NCBI GenBank assembly: GCA_963930775.1
Contig: OZ005696.1
Span: 9,850,980-9,914,979, forward strand
Direction: 5' to 3'
Length of the DNA stretch: 64,000 bases
Source of the DNA: Cliona cf. orientalis
Taxonomy: Eukaryota > Porifera > Demospongiae > Clionaida > Clionaidae
The notes under the pieces were generated by a model. The model saw nothing but the letters and a program-made list of their open reading frames with translations, did not search any database and was not told the origin of the DNA. Position numbers and translations under genes: made by a program. Positions within the stretch are counted from its first letter, which is position 1; each line of letters starts with the position of its first letter. Below are positions 40,640 through 52,695 of the stretch, in pieces.

Positions 40640-42194
40640 ATGCGAAGTGTCGGCGTGTTCCTGGAATTCTGTCTTCAAATTCTCTTCTTCTCCAAGAAGC
40701 CAGCTCCTCCGAGCGCTACTCGGGCCAGCGCAGCCAAGAGTCGCCCTCTACGTCCTCCACGGCTCAGATCCAAGCGGCCTCGTCGATCCTCGGCGGCGCT
40801 GTGCGCGGTGATGGTGCTCTCTGCCATAGCGCAGTTCCTCAAGCGTGTCTGTATCCTCGTGATCGGCTTATTCAGACTCACCTACAGAAAGGTAAGGCTA
40901 CTAGCTACCATATGAGACTCTTAGAGTGTAGCAACGAGGGGATTGGTTCTGTGCAGACGCTGGATTTTAGTATGGGGTGGGACTTTCCAATTAATGCACA
41001 CCATACTTCAATTATGCATGTATGCTTGTTGTAGGCTGCAGAATATCAGCCAGTGCGTTACTACCACTGTCCTCTCTCGCCTCTCACGGAGACAAGACTG
41101 TGTAGGCCAAGATGCTGTTGTATTCTCGCTGTGCACTAGTGTACTGATCCTATTTCTTGTATGCAGATTCAGTTCGCCGAAAGATCATGGTACTTGACTT
41201 GGACGAGACGTTGATACACTCTCACCATGATGGAGCTGTTACCATAACTACACCGCTAACACCACCTGACTTTATCGTTAGGGTATGTCATGTAGAAGGA
41301 CATTTATAGACGTACCAATTATGCTTCAATGTTCTTTCTCTGTCTCCCTTTCTCTCGCTTAGGTGAAGATTGAGAATCATCCTGTACGGTTCTTTGTTCA
41401 TAAGCGGCCACATGTTGACTTCTTCCTCTCTCTGGTATGTACTCTCCATTCCATAGCATGCACCTGGCTTGTCAGATGACCTAGTGCTCAGTTTGTTGTT
41501 ATTGAAGATATTTTGTTGTGTAGGTGAGTCAGTGGTATGAACTTGTCATATTCACAGCTAGTATGGAGGTAAGCCACTTTCATAATAATATTATTATTCT
41601 GGTAATGCACAATCTCATGTTTTTTTGCATGTATCTACAGATGTATGGAATGGCAGTTGCCAATAAACTAGAAAATAACAAAAATATCTTCCAAAGGAGA
41701 TACTTTAGACAAGTAAGGATCGCTAAACTACTATTCCAGTTGTGTTGATGCAGAATCGTTATGTACCACTTGCAGCACTGTACAATGGACTTCAATGGCT
41801 ATACCAAGGACCTGTCTAGCGTCTGTCAAGATCTCTCTAGCATCTTTATCGTGGACAACTCTCCAGCAGCGTACAGAGGGAACCCAGGTAAACTAAACCA
41901 CCACTCTGTGTGCTAAATAAACCAAGGACACCAGACTAGTAAACTAAAAATACTTTAATATGATTGGGGGCTTCACAGTTGGCATATTGGGGGAGGAAAT
42001 TTCATTATGTATTATGCCTTAATAATTTTCTCTCTCTTCTTACTGCAGACAATGCGATACCAATCAAGTCCTGGTTCTCTGATCCTCACGACACTGCCCT
42101 CCTGGACTTGCTACCACTGTTAGACGCTCTTAGATTCACAAATGATGTTAGGTCAGTGCTCAGTCGAAACCTGCATGCCCACTCACTATGGTAG
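40640..42194 (+). CDS. CTDNEP1: CTD nuclear envelope phosphatase 1 (Dullard)
   Basis: Eight exons: 40640-40891, 41035-41101, 41167-41282, 41363-41434, 41524-41568, 41641-41712, 41776-41887, 42049-42194; 293 residues. The HAD-type phosphatase motif [13 protein letters not shown] carries the nucleophile Asp and the second Asp. [52 protein letters not shown] and [15 protein letters not shown] follow the family closely to the last residue. The N-terminal hydrophobic segment would anchor it in the ER/nuclear envelope. It has an extra Arg/Pro/Ser-rich stretch (about residues 20-55) that is absent from the human N-terminus. It dephosphorylates lipin to control nuclear membrane lipid synthesis. Confidence 0.95.
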
Positions 42195-42470
42195 CAGCCT
42201 CTAGTCCCTTCCTTGCTCTATGAATCTAGTCGAGTTTTATAGTATAGTTTATACATAATCACTGCACATCATATGTTTCAGTGGCACCTCTTTTTTATTT
42301 ATGGTGAAATTTATTATTATTAGAATGTGAAGTCCCATAAAAGTTAATCGTTAGTCTAGATACCTGGGTCTCTGATCATTTCAAAGCTGGAAACATGGCT
42401 GCACAATCACTGACAAAAAAAAACATTAATGATGGTATTGATAGATTCTGCTGTATACGTTAAATATTTG

Positions 42471-43423
42471 TTATTTGATGTCCCTTCCAAACTCCAGCAA
42501 TACTTGCATTGCCTTTCCCTCCATTTCTCTGCTCTCGCTGTCCCACTTGCTCCTGGCTGCCTCAATCTTTCCAGCGAGGGCGTCCATGGCGTCTTGTAAG
42601 ATGGCCTCATACGATCTCTCCATGCTCTGGATCTTCCCAGTGAGGATCATGTGCTGTTCCTCCTTTTCTCTCTCCAATCTCTCCTTCTCCTCCTTCACCG
42701 AAGCCAATTCAACTAGTGTCTTGTCTGATTAATGACATACAGTATCACTATTGTAGTTACTGCTATTATGCTTAAGGCCGTACCAAGCTCAGCCTGAAGT
42801 CTTTTGACCTGTGATTCAAGAATGTCTATCTTTCCCTCCATTTGAGTCTGCATGGTCTTGTATTGCCGAGTCAGGTCTGCAAAGGATAGAAATTACCAAC
42901 AGTAGTACTACATGTAGGAAATACCTTAGGGATCAAACAATGATCAGTATTTGTAGTTTCTGTGTATATACATAGCATGCTGTGTATGGAGGGGATTATG
43001 TGTGTGTGTGTGTGTGCAGCTGTTCTGCTGACCATAAGTGAGTTCTCTTTTGATGGTTCTTTCTTCATCGACCTTGCTCTTTGCCTCTAGCATCTGGTCC
43101 CTCATGACCTCCTCTGATGCGCGTGACCTTCTTGCATACTGCTGTCTCTCTGCCAGCCTCTCCTTCAGACTCTGCACCTCTTGGGCACTTCGCTTGTACA
43201 TATCCTCCACAGATAGATCACCCCCGCCATCTCCTAGAGGCCAGTGCATGTAAAAACCAAATTAATTCTAAAGCTTTCTATGTCATAATCTGAAGATCTA
43301 ATTACACCCAGGCACCGGATTTGTCACAGTCAACACGTCACATGCAGTAGCTAAGGAAAACAATATCTCACCATCTTTCTTCTTCCCTTTCTTCTTTTTG
43401 CCTCCTTTCTTCTTGGGAGGCAT
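42471..43423 (-). CDS. DRC12: Dynein regulatory complex protein 12 (CCDC153-like)
   Basis: Four exons: 43423-43372, 43233-43033, 42876-42784, 42724-42471; 199 residues. Starts MPPKKKGGKKKKGKKKDG, as CCDC153 does with a Lys-rich head, then continuous coiled coil (KRSAQEVQSLKERLAERQQ, DILESQVKRLQAELG, EEQHMILTGKIQSMERSYEAI) and the signature-like YEAILQDAMDALAGKIEAARSKWD, comparable with the human [24 protein letters not shown] region. Part of the nexin-dynein regulatory complex of motile axonemes. The donor after exon 2 is GTCAGC, weaker than the others. Divergent from PTPMT1 by 186 bp. Confidence 0.8.
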
Positions 43424-43609
43424 GGCTCTGATCCTCGGATTGTTTACGTTTCCTAACAACGTGATGTGCGTTAAATAGAAACGCACGCTACGATTATTAC
43501 GGGGACTTCCCCCTGCATTGTATGTACATGTAGTGAACACGAGATGGCATTGTAAAAAAGAAATCCATCACATGGTAAAATAGCGAGGTGTGAAAAGAGA
43601 GAGGTAGCG

Positions 43610-44456
43610 ATGAGCTTCTTTTCCACGGTGACTCACGTTACTCAGGTGCTGATAAATTGGTTCTGGGCGACGATCGATGGCTCTTTCCTCCACCGCGGCA
43701 TGGCGAGACTAGCCTACTTCCCGTCCATCCTGCGAATGACGCTCATGGAGGGGCCCAAGCGACGATGGTACGACAGAATTGACAACACGGTCATCCTAGG
43801 GGCGCTGCCATTCAGGAGTCAGACTAAGAAGGTGAGATCATGAAATTATCTGTACACTACTTCAGTGGGTATAGGTCGTTTATTCTTCCTGTCATTTGTA
43901 GCTGGTTGAGGACGAGAATGTGAGGGCAGTTCTCTCGTACAACGAAGCTTACGAGCTCAAGTTCTTCACAAACACCAAAAAGGTGTGTCAGTATCATTAA
44001 AATTTTGTCGCTGATGGTAGAGTGCCTCCCTTTTCCAGGAGTGGTCGGCTAGTGGAGTTGACCAGTATTGGCACAGCACTATAGACTTCCAGCCTCCTAG
44101 TCTGGCCTCCATATCAGCAGGCATCAGGATCATTGATGCAGCCAAACAGCGTCGCCATGGAGTCTATGTCCACTGCAAGGCTGGCAAAGGGCGCAGTGCT
44201 ATCGTAGTGGCCTGCTACCTCATGAAGGTAACAAAATTAATAATTATTATTATTAAGGATTCCCTCCACTAGCTGGGTGAGGGCTGAAGATAATTAATTA
44301 AACAAAATTATGTTTTTGTTGGTATAGGAGCATCAGTTTGATCCGAGCCAGGCTATTGAGTTCATCAAACAGCGACGCCCCCAGATCAGCATGAACATTC
44401 GACAGCGGAAGAGACTCGCAGAGTTCCATGAGCAACTCAAGACAAAGAAGGAGTGA
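43610..44456 (+). CDS. PTPMT1: PTPMT1-like mitochondrial phosphatase
   Basis: Four exons: 43610-43831, 43902-43982, 44039-44227, 44328-44456; 206 residues. Active-site loop [19 protein letters not shown] has the C-x5-R signature and the basic KGRS typical of PTPMT1. [20 protein letters not shown] and [13 protein letters not shown] are family hallmarks. It dephosphorylates phosphatidylglycerophosphate to phosphatidylglycerol, the precursor of cardiolipin, on the inner mitochondrial membrane. The N-terminus ([20 protein letters not shown]) is hydrophobic and could act in targeting. Confidence 0.92.
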
Positions 44457-44690
44457 TAGCCAGAATGACTGACTGACTGATTGGGAGGATGTCTAGGATT
44501 TTTCAATCTATTTATGATTAAATTTGACAGTAGCAAAAAAAATCACATTTTTAGCAGTATGTATACCTGTACATCGCACCATAAATAACTTTGACAAAGA
44601 TGAAAAATTATTATAGTACAAATACTAATATAATTATTATTATTATTATTGAAATCCTGAACGTGTCGTAGAATGAACGTTAAATTGACG
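44457..44690. other. Convergent 3' gap PTPMT1 / NOC2L
   Basis: AT-rich, tail-to-tail spacer with a TATTAT run; no gene seen. Confidence 0.5.
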
Positions 44691-47600
44691 CTAGTCACTT
44701 TCGTCTGATTCTGAAGAAAGTCGGAAATCTTCAACAATATCCTCTCCATCACTATCACCAGAGTCCATTTCTGCTGACTCGGGAGAATTTTCCTCCCCAT
44801 CACTAGTACCCTCTTCACTGAGGGACGAGTCCCCACCAGTGTCCCTGACTCCGCCTACCCTGGACTTGGACGGCTGAGGCCCCTTCCCTTTCTCACCCTG
44901 CTGGTGAACTTTGACCCATGTAGACAGTAGAATGGTGAGCGGATTGCCTTTCTCTCTCCTCTCCCTCTCCCAGGCACTCTACACTCACACACATGGGGGG
45001 GGGGGGGGGGGGGGGGGGGGGGATACAATCACGACAGGTGACATAATTGCATTGCATATTCCCTTACCACAAGCTGTTGGTCTTTTGGTGAGAACTCCAC
45101 GGCTGATCTTAGTCTGGTGACCTCTGCACTCACAGCATCCACCTGTAAAAATTAATAACATTTTATAGGAAATATCACTCATGACTAGTTCTCCATCTGA
45201 TGCCAACCTTCTCAATGAGCTGCTTCAGTTGAAGTCTAAGCCAGGAGAATGAGACTGACTTGCAGACCTTACGTAACTGCAAAAATAATCAAAAATATTA
45301 TCATAATTATCGCACTGAGTGATGATAGCATGCAGTAGTATATATACCCTGACGATGGAGGGGTAGGCCAGCTCAGGGAAGCCAATCACAGAGGAGTGTA
45401 GAGCAAAGTAGCGAAGCAACAGCTCATAGGCTTCATTCAACATGGCGCTCTGCCGTAGTATAACAAATATACACTAAACAAAGTCTGGCCGCACTTAGTA
45501 GGTTATGTTAGCACCTGGAAAGCACTGCTCTGTAGCTGCTGTTTGGTAGCGTGAAGTAATACTGCCATATTAGGAGGCTTCCCGGTAGTCACATGACCAG
45601 CCACACCCACCCCATGACTCTCAAAAATCTGCAAATCAAACATCACTGCAATTAAACTGTTCTCACAGCAGGTGCTTTACTTACCTCCAGTAGGTAAGGG
45701 GCAACAGGTACAAAGGTCGCCGTAGCTTGGCTGAGTTCGATGAGTGTCCTTACGATGTGTAGGCGGAGGGGATAGTGACGAGCACTCGGCTGGAGGTGAA
45801 TGGCACCAACCATCACCTGTACCAACGGGTAGACAAGGGGGCGGAGACTCTCGTGAGTCACATGACCTAGCATGTGACTCCACAGATCCAAGCAATGAAC
45901 AAACTGCCAGTTATACACAGCCTGAACAGAGAAAATAATTGTGCACTTTTGTACTGTGTAATACAATAATATAAAAATTCTGCATTCCCTTCATAGGAAG
46001 CATTGCCATTGAATATTGTGAGGTACCATATAGCCAGAAATATTGGCAGGAATTAAATTTGGCGGTTGAGCCCAAAATCGCTATTACAAGAATATTAGTG
46101 GATTTAAATTTGAAGGTTCGGTACGGGATCGCCATACATATACATATAATAATGTGAGTAGGAATTTTTGGCGGATTTTAATTTGGCAGTTGTGATGTAC
46201 AATGTAGATGCCAAACCGCCAAATTTATTTCCCCGCCAATGTTTCCGGCTATACGGTATTTGTGTTGTACCTGCACTGCTTGTTTCTTAGCTGAGGTGAG
46301 CGCTGCTCTCAGGTGGACGGCCAGCTGCCGGATGTAGACAAACCCATGCTGGTAAGAGGTCGCGGGGTCAATCGATAGCAGCTCTACCAAACAGTTCTCC
46401 ATGAATCGAATCTGAGGCAGAGTCTTGGCACTTGTGAACTTACAGTTACTCACAAACGCCAAGTACAGTTTCTGCAAAGAGACAAGCATCCATTGTGCAT
46501 ACTCAAGGTGCTCATATCCATCCACCTAACAATACACTATTTGTGCTACATGCAGCAGCTCTCACTGCAAATAGCTTCTGTGTACTCTGATAGGAATTGA
46601 TGTCAAACCCTCCAAAGTACAAAGGTGATGTACTAGGAGAGGCTCTGTTTTGCCATAAGGATCAGCACACAAGGAAGTGTGTATGTACATGATTGAATGC
46701 AGAGTACTTGTCCAAAATGCCCTCCCCTTCCTTCTTCCTCTAGCTCCATCAATGACCACCATCACACAAAAGATTCAAGTTAAACAATAATATACCTTGA
46801 GTAGTTGGTGCAGGGCGGGGTGCGGCTGGAGCAGTGTGACGCGGCGTAGCACCATGAACGCCATGACCTGTACATGGCTCTCTCCCTCGGACCAGCTCTT
46901 GATCAACACCCTGCGGAGACGCTTGGCTAGCTTCGGGTAGCAGATGTAATACTCTGACATTGTTTGAATGTGCTTGAGTAGTGCACACAGCATCGATGAA
47001 TCCTTAAGCCCTTCCAAAAGTCGAAGTAGATCGCCTAGATACATCTTAACCGTGGTTTTAACTTTGCTCCACCCTTTGATAGCGGAGGGGGGTGTGGTCT
47101 TGGCCCGTGAAGCGGCCTTGGACGTTGGTAGGAAGTGAGAAAGGGAGAGAGGAACAGTCTTGATGCAGGAGACAACCAGAGAGTTGAAGACGGATGGATC
47201 GTCCAGGAAGTAGGTGCTGGGAGAGTCTTCCCCGTCGGTGAGGAGAGATGTGATGGCGTCATGAAGAGCAGCACAGAGACAGCGGAAGGAAAGCAGGGAG
47301 GGGCTCTGAGTGTGTGCATACCAGCAGTCTGTGTGTATGAGTCTGAACGTGTGTGTGTGTGTGTGTGTGTGTGCGCGAGTGCTGAGAGGAGAAGGTAAGG
47401 CAATGTTTGTTTGGGTGTTGGTGGATGCAGTGGGCTTCCCTGACTACACACACAGACAGCCACTTTCAATGTCACAGTTGGCCATTGTTCTCTGCTATTC
47501 AAATTTCAACAACTCATTGTCAGCATAGCTACCGCGCGTGAGATGGCACACCATTCACCAGCTCTAAGACTATTACTCGGAGCACAATTCTCCCCACATG

Positions 47601-50600
47601 CAGTGAATGCTTGCATCATAGCTATTATTATGTAGTGTTTATTAACCTTGCCAGTTGCACTTTGTACCCAGCCGTGGATGGTTTCCATGGTTACCCTCTC
47701 TCCGTCTCTCTCCACTCTGGGCTGACTCTCCATGTCTGACTCGCAGCTGCCCCCATCATCACCAACGGATGCATCAGTCTACAGATAAGGAGGAGAGATC
47801 GCATCATATGAACATGGTACTATAGTACTATTACAATACATGTATATACACTCCAAATTTCACCAGGATTGTATAACTAGAATGCACTCTAATTTTCGCA
47901 CGTACAATACCTTATTTCCCAATAATAATATTATAGGCTGCAGACTACAGCAAAATGTAATAAATAATCGTGCAGTGGAAATCATTTAATTTTCCATCTA
48001 TGGTTTGGTGTGGGTGATATGCAAAGCAATGACGTCACGTCAGGAGTCAAGCATGTCCCGCGTAGCTCGAGTATGAGCTAGGAGGCTGTTTTTTGCATAC
48101 GTAAGTTCGTTAGGAACTAATGGCGGTAGCTACAAAGAGAGCGTTCGGTCTGAGGGTGTGTGGGAACGGAAGGAGTGATGGAGAACCAGTCACAGCAACA
48201 CCGTCAGGTGGGGCTCTTCTATTTGGACTAGAGTTCTAATGGAAGAGAGGGAACCCAATAATACTGTATTATAATAATACACCAGCTAACAAACAGCATT
48301 ATACAATTTACGTGTTACACCGTCAAAGATTGACTGCTATTCACATTTTTGCAGATAAGAGCACAATAATGAGCATTGAAAGGAGAGACATTTGCAGGTG
48401 CAGGCAGAGATGGGCCAGCTCAGCAATGCACAGTAGCTAAGGTAGTGAAGCCCAGAGGTCCACAGGTTAATAATGAGATAATTGTGTTATGAAGTGGCCA
48501 TCAGCTGAAAGAGGGCTGCCTGAGGGAAGAGCTGTTTGCATACAAGAGGCAGGTGGATGTACACAGATGACCTAGAGGGATAAGAGGTCTGCTCACAGAC
48601 ACCTCACAGCGAACACGCCCTGAGCCACAAGGCAGGCAGCGGCCTATGAGGGGAAACGCGACCAAGGCAAGCCCAACCGAGGGGGAATACTCACGCAGCG
48701 CTGCACAAGCAGTGCAACTGCACGTAGCCTCCAAAATATGTGACCATATTCAGAGTGTAGGGCTAACCACAGAATTCAAGGTCTTCTCACATTAATAAAT
48801 GATTAACACACGCACTTGAGCATGATGCAAACTGCCCAGCCTCTGGAAGCTGATCATGATAATCCAATGCAGGAAGCCAAACCAATGTCAGGCCAACTTA
48901 GCTATAATAATATTATAATACTGCATTGTACGTGCAGGTAATATGCAAACTCTGGGGAAGATGGACATTTCCTAGAGCTTCAGTGGTCAAAATGCAATTA
49001 AAACAGTGGCAATAATTATTCTTAATTTTAGCATAGCTCACTATTATGGTTGCTAATTACATGGAGAAATCTAATTAATGCACGTACATGCAACCTACAA
49101 GCTGCAGCGGAGCGGCTAGGCTGCTGCTTATAAAGAGAGATTACATCATCAACAAATTAAACTAGGTGGGTGAATAACATCAACGAAGCTACCATACAGA
49201 GAGCAGATGTGTCCCCCTTGTGGCCCATACTGATGCCAAATAGCATAAATAGCGTGACGATGATATAACCAGGATGCATTGGTTCACCATAACCAGTGCC
49301 ATATTTACACACTTGCAATGTTGTTTATCCCTCTGCCCAGGCTACTGCAGTAATAGAGCAGCAGCTGATTGGCTGTAGCTTGGCCCACCCAGGCAGCCAG
49401 GCAAGGCCAAAGGGAAGCAGCTCCATAAGGAGATAGAGGTGGAAGTCAGGGACTCAACGACTCTCCAAAACTGGTCATGGGGTTTGTGTTGTGATGGCCA
49501 CTCCAACTCCACTTGACAACAGACAATACAGAAAGGGAGAGAGAGAGAGGGAGAGAGAGATTGGGATAGCTAAGCTAGGCATGGCCTCACCACTTCCTGA
49601 TGTGGTGGCGCACATCTGGCAAAAACAAACATTCAATGATCGATGCTTAATTCAATTTCTGAGGCCTGTGGTGGACAATGGATCCGTATACGATATACAC
49701 ACAGCAGCCTGTAGCATGCACTGTGTGTGTGAGCTTCACATACACCAACCTAACAGCTGTGCAGGAATATTCTCACGCTAACTCCATACATCCCAACATT
49801 TCTTTTTTTATCCTCTCTCTCTCTCTCTCTCTCTTCTCAGCAGGTGTCCTTCTGGGCTGTAGCAACGCACTAACCAGGGTGCACTTATGGGACCACTAAC
49901 TAGAAACTCTAGTGAATTCCAAGCATACTTTCCCTCTATTTCTTTGCCACAAGGCGTTCGCTCTCCACCACTGGTCTCCCACGGAGATGCCACCACAATC
50001 CCCAATAGATACGAAATCACCTACTCTGTATTCATGGGCAGTGGCTGATAATTGTATTCACGGGGCAAGCAGAGGCACACCAGCAGTCCTGATGGTTGTT
50101 TACAGGCAGTGCAGTGCCAACATGTTTGCACATTGTGAAGTGGTTTATGGGCCCAACAGAGGTGGCATGCCGAGACTGCTGAGTCACCGTTCAATACGGG
50201 GCCCGCCCCTCCCCTCTCTCTTCTCTCTCTCTCTCTCTCTACGTACACACACACAAACATACAGCACACTCCTGGCAACTATCGCAACGGAGCACGTTTC
50301 ATACGGAGCAAACTATGGCGTTTTTTTTTGTCCTTCTCTATCCGTCCACCCCCTCAGGGGATAGTTGTAGTTGTGTACGCTCACCGCCCACTCAACAGGG
50401 CCGGCCGCATGGCTGAGATGGCTTCTGGTGCCACACCTCAGCCAGGTAGCCATGGCCGACCGGCCGGGCCTCCCTCAGGGCACAACAAACAACACAAGCA
50501 CAAAGACACAACTACACCAGCCCAAACCTTCCAATCCCCGGAACCCTTCTTCCTATCAACATAAACATCTCTCTCTCTCTCTTTCTCTGGATTGTTGCAA

Positions 50601-51496
50601 ACAAAAAGTTTTATTATAATTGCCTCACCTCTTTTCGGCTGGTAATGTGAAGTGGGCGTGGCTCCACGATGCCTAGATCATCGTCATCGTTGTCAGAAGA
50701 TGATTGGTTGGTTTGCTTCAGCTCCGCCTCTCTGTCGCTGCAGCTGCCTTCATCAGAGGAGGAGTCGGCCGCCATCTCTTCCAATAGGCCACTGTCATTC
50801 TCCCTCAGGTACTCGTAGAACTCTGGATCAATCTCTGAGAGCTGCTGCTGAGAGAGAGAACCTCCTCCCTTCTTCGACTTCAATGGAAGCTCCAGGGATG
50901 AGCTGAAGGGTTTAAATTAAGAAATAACACATGTAGCAATTTTTTTTATTGAAGGTGTTAATTTCGTGTGTACAAATATTAAATTATCATACACATGCAC
51001 ATACATGTACGTTTACACACACATGTACATGTATGTAGCTAGTGCAGCTCTTCCCATCCCTAGCACTAGCATCAGGGAACAATATTCATAGGATAATCAG
51101 TAAACAAGTCAAGTGGCCTTAGAGAAACCACGGAGACTACACAAACACTCACATCATTCTATGCCGGCTAGTTTCTATGCAAGCACTCACAGCAATAATA
51201 ATTAACCTTTTCTTCACTTTTGAGTGTTTCTTGTGAGAGGCCATAGGTTCAGAGTCTGGTTCATCATCACTGGACGAAATCAATCCACTCTCAAAGAAAT
51301 CATCCACACTCATCTCAGCTAGATCACGATGTCCAGTACCCTTCTCCCTCTCCCTGCCTCCACCCTTCACAGGAAGCTTAGCAGATCCGCTGCAGGATCG
51401 AGGTAAAGATCGAGAATGCTGTGGCACTATAGTCTAGCTATGAAGTACTCACCGCTTTCTCTTCACTCCTCTATGCCTCAGCCTAGCAGCCATCAT
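44691..51496 (-). CDS. NOC2L: Nucleolar complex protein 2 homologue (NOC2L/NIR)
   Basis: Twelve exons: 51496-51453, 51389-51207, 50902-50629, 47778-47647, 47305-46796, 46471-46271, 45921-45685, 45628-45515, 45449-45348, 45276-45208, 45142-45068, 44978-44691; 742 residues (human 749), all joints in phase. Landmarks: LSEIDPEFYEYLRENDSGLL, acidic Ser-rich stretch, LKHIQTMSEYYICYPKLAKR, NCKFTSAKTLPQIRFM, YQHGFVYIRQLAVHLR, YNWQFVHCLDLW, PLVYPLVQVMVGAI, IGFPELAYPSIV and GNPLTILLSTW, then an acidic Ser-rich tail. NOC2 works with NOC1/NOC3 in nuclear pre-60S maturation; the animal protein also inhibits histone acetyltransferases. The intron at 47779-50628 is about ten times longer than the window's typical intron. 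Confidence 0.93.
44995..45021. repeat. Poly-G tract
   Basis: About 27 consecutive G on the plus strand (C on the sense strand of NOC2L), in the last intron just before the final exon, so it forms part of its pyrimidine tract. Confidence 0.85.
46026..46256. mobile_element. TA-flanked MITE in a NOC2L intron
   Basis: 231 bp with inverted ends CCATATAGCCAGAAATATTGGC and the complement GCCAATGTTTCCGGCTATACGG (about 18 of 22 positions pair), flanked by TA on both sides as in Tc1/mariner insertions. Inside are repeated TTTGGCGG / CCGCCAAA stretches. No coding capacity. Confidence 0.65.
47779..50628. other. 2.85-kb NOC2L intron, no supported exon
   Basis: Long for this window. Contains GA/CT microsatellites (about 49535, 49813, 50218, 50562). 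A plus-strand frame starts ATGGCGGTAGC at 48119, with a donor-like GTGGGG at 48209 and an acceptor at about 48355, but it ends shortly and resembles nothing known. CACG/CGTACG-rich stretches near 48060-48110 look promoter-like, so a nested antisense transcript is possible. Confidence 0.4.
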
Positions 51497-51556
51497 GCCA
51501 AAAAAAATCAACCACGTGTGCTGCGCGTTATTTGGAATTGAGCCATGTGGAGGTGT
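51497..51556. promoter_or_regulatory. 60-bp divergent promoter NOC2L / ATP10
   Basis: Only 60 bp separate the start codons; includes CCACGTGTG (E-box) and TGCGCG. The transcripts' 5' leaders must be very short or overlap. Confidence 0.55.
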
Positions 51557-52584
51557 ATGCCTGCAGCTGTTGGAGTGGCTGTGCATGCTGTGAGGCTGCA
51601 GAGCTGGGGGGCCAGGAGACTGGTACCCCAGACTAGGGGGGCCAGGAGGCTGTTTGGATGGAGCAGAGACAAGGAGGCCAGGATGAAGAAGAAACAAGAA
51701 CTGTGAGCTAGAAAAATCAAAGATAATTTTGATGCCGCAATTGATGGAATTTATATATTCTAACATAGTTGGGCTGAAGTGGATCAAGGCTACTTTGTTG
51801 ATCTTCGTGGTAAGTATACTTCCACATATGACTCATGGCATAACTTATGCATCATGCATACTTTAGAGTTTCGTAGAAATCACGGAAAATCATTTGAGGC
51901 AGCTGACCACCTCTGCACAGTCAAAGTGAGTCAGCCCCTGCTCGTTAAGTATACATCATACTTTATTGTTGTTTCTCCACCAAGAGGAGGCCTCCAGGTT
52001 TCCCGCACTGACCGGGAAATCTCTCGACAATAGTCCATTCTCCATTCCGTCCAATCAGATCTCACTAGTGCTAATCTCCCTCAGGGGTATTGGAATGGTG
52101 AGACAGCTTTGCTGATATTCTGCTGTATTCATGCATTTTCTAATTGCAGAGAATGCTTGAGCAGTACAGAGTTCCATTCGAGGCCGAGTTCAAAGGTCAG
52201 AGTGACGTGGCTGTGTATGAGCTGTCGCTGGTGGACAAATTGTTCTACCGCATCATGAGCTCGTGGATAGAGAGAAATCTAAAGAGAGCTGTACCACTTC
52301 AGAGACAGGTAATCTCACTCTACATAATGATAATATTATTATGATGTATTTTTTTTTTTTTACGATAGAGATCCTTTCTGTTCTACACTGGGAAGGGAGG
52401 TCCAAAGGTCAAGGAGGTGCTTGGGGCCATCGGACTGAAGAACCGCATCGTAGGCCACGCCTACCTAGTGGATGGCAAGGGATACATCCGCTGGAGGGCA
52501 ACAGCTCTCCCCACCCAAAGAGAACTGCAGACTATGATAAAATGCACTAAGCAACTGATGACAGAGAAAAAGAAACAAAGATAG
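51557..52584 (+). CDS. ATP10: Mitochondrial ATP synthase assembly factor ATP10
   Basis: Six exons: 51557-51702, 51769-51809, 51867-51925, 51987-52097, 52150-52308, 52369-52584; 243 residues. The N-terminus (MPAAVGVAVHAVRLQSWGAR and the next 20 residues) is Arg-rich and free of acidic residues until residue 40, a typical mitochondrial presequence. The mature part has FPALTGKSLDN, then SLRGIGMRMLEQY and the thioredoxin-like end FLFYTGKGGPKVKEVLG, GHAYLVDGKGYIRWRATALP, matching the ATP10 family (PF05176), which helps assemble the Fo sector (Atp6 with the Atp9 ring). To my knowledge the gene is best described in yeast and is missing from vertebrates. Introns 1 and 2 are under 70 bp. Confidence 0.8.
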
Positions 52585-52695
52585 CTAGTAAAATTAATGT
52601 ATTGATGATAATGATATTCACGGTTGTGTGCATTGCACACTCTCTCTAATTGTGAGAACACCAGGTATTAAGTATGAAAAATTGAACAATTTGTG

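Noticed and set aside
47035-47502. Minus-strand 155-codon frame
   Set aside because: Overlaps the NOC2L exon 47305-46796 in a different frame; the NOC2L frame has clear homology.
48119-48438. Two-exon plus-strand frame starting ATGGCGGTAGC
   Set aside because: Splice sites exist, but the product is short and unlike any family; kept only as a note on the intron.
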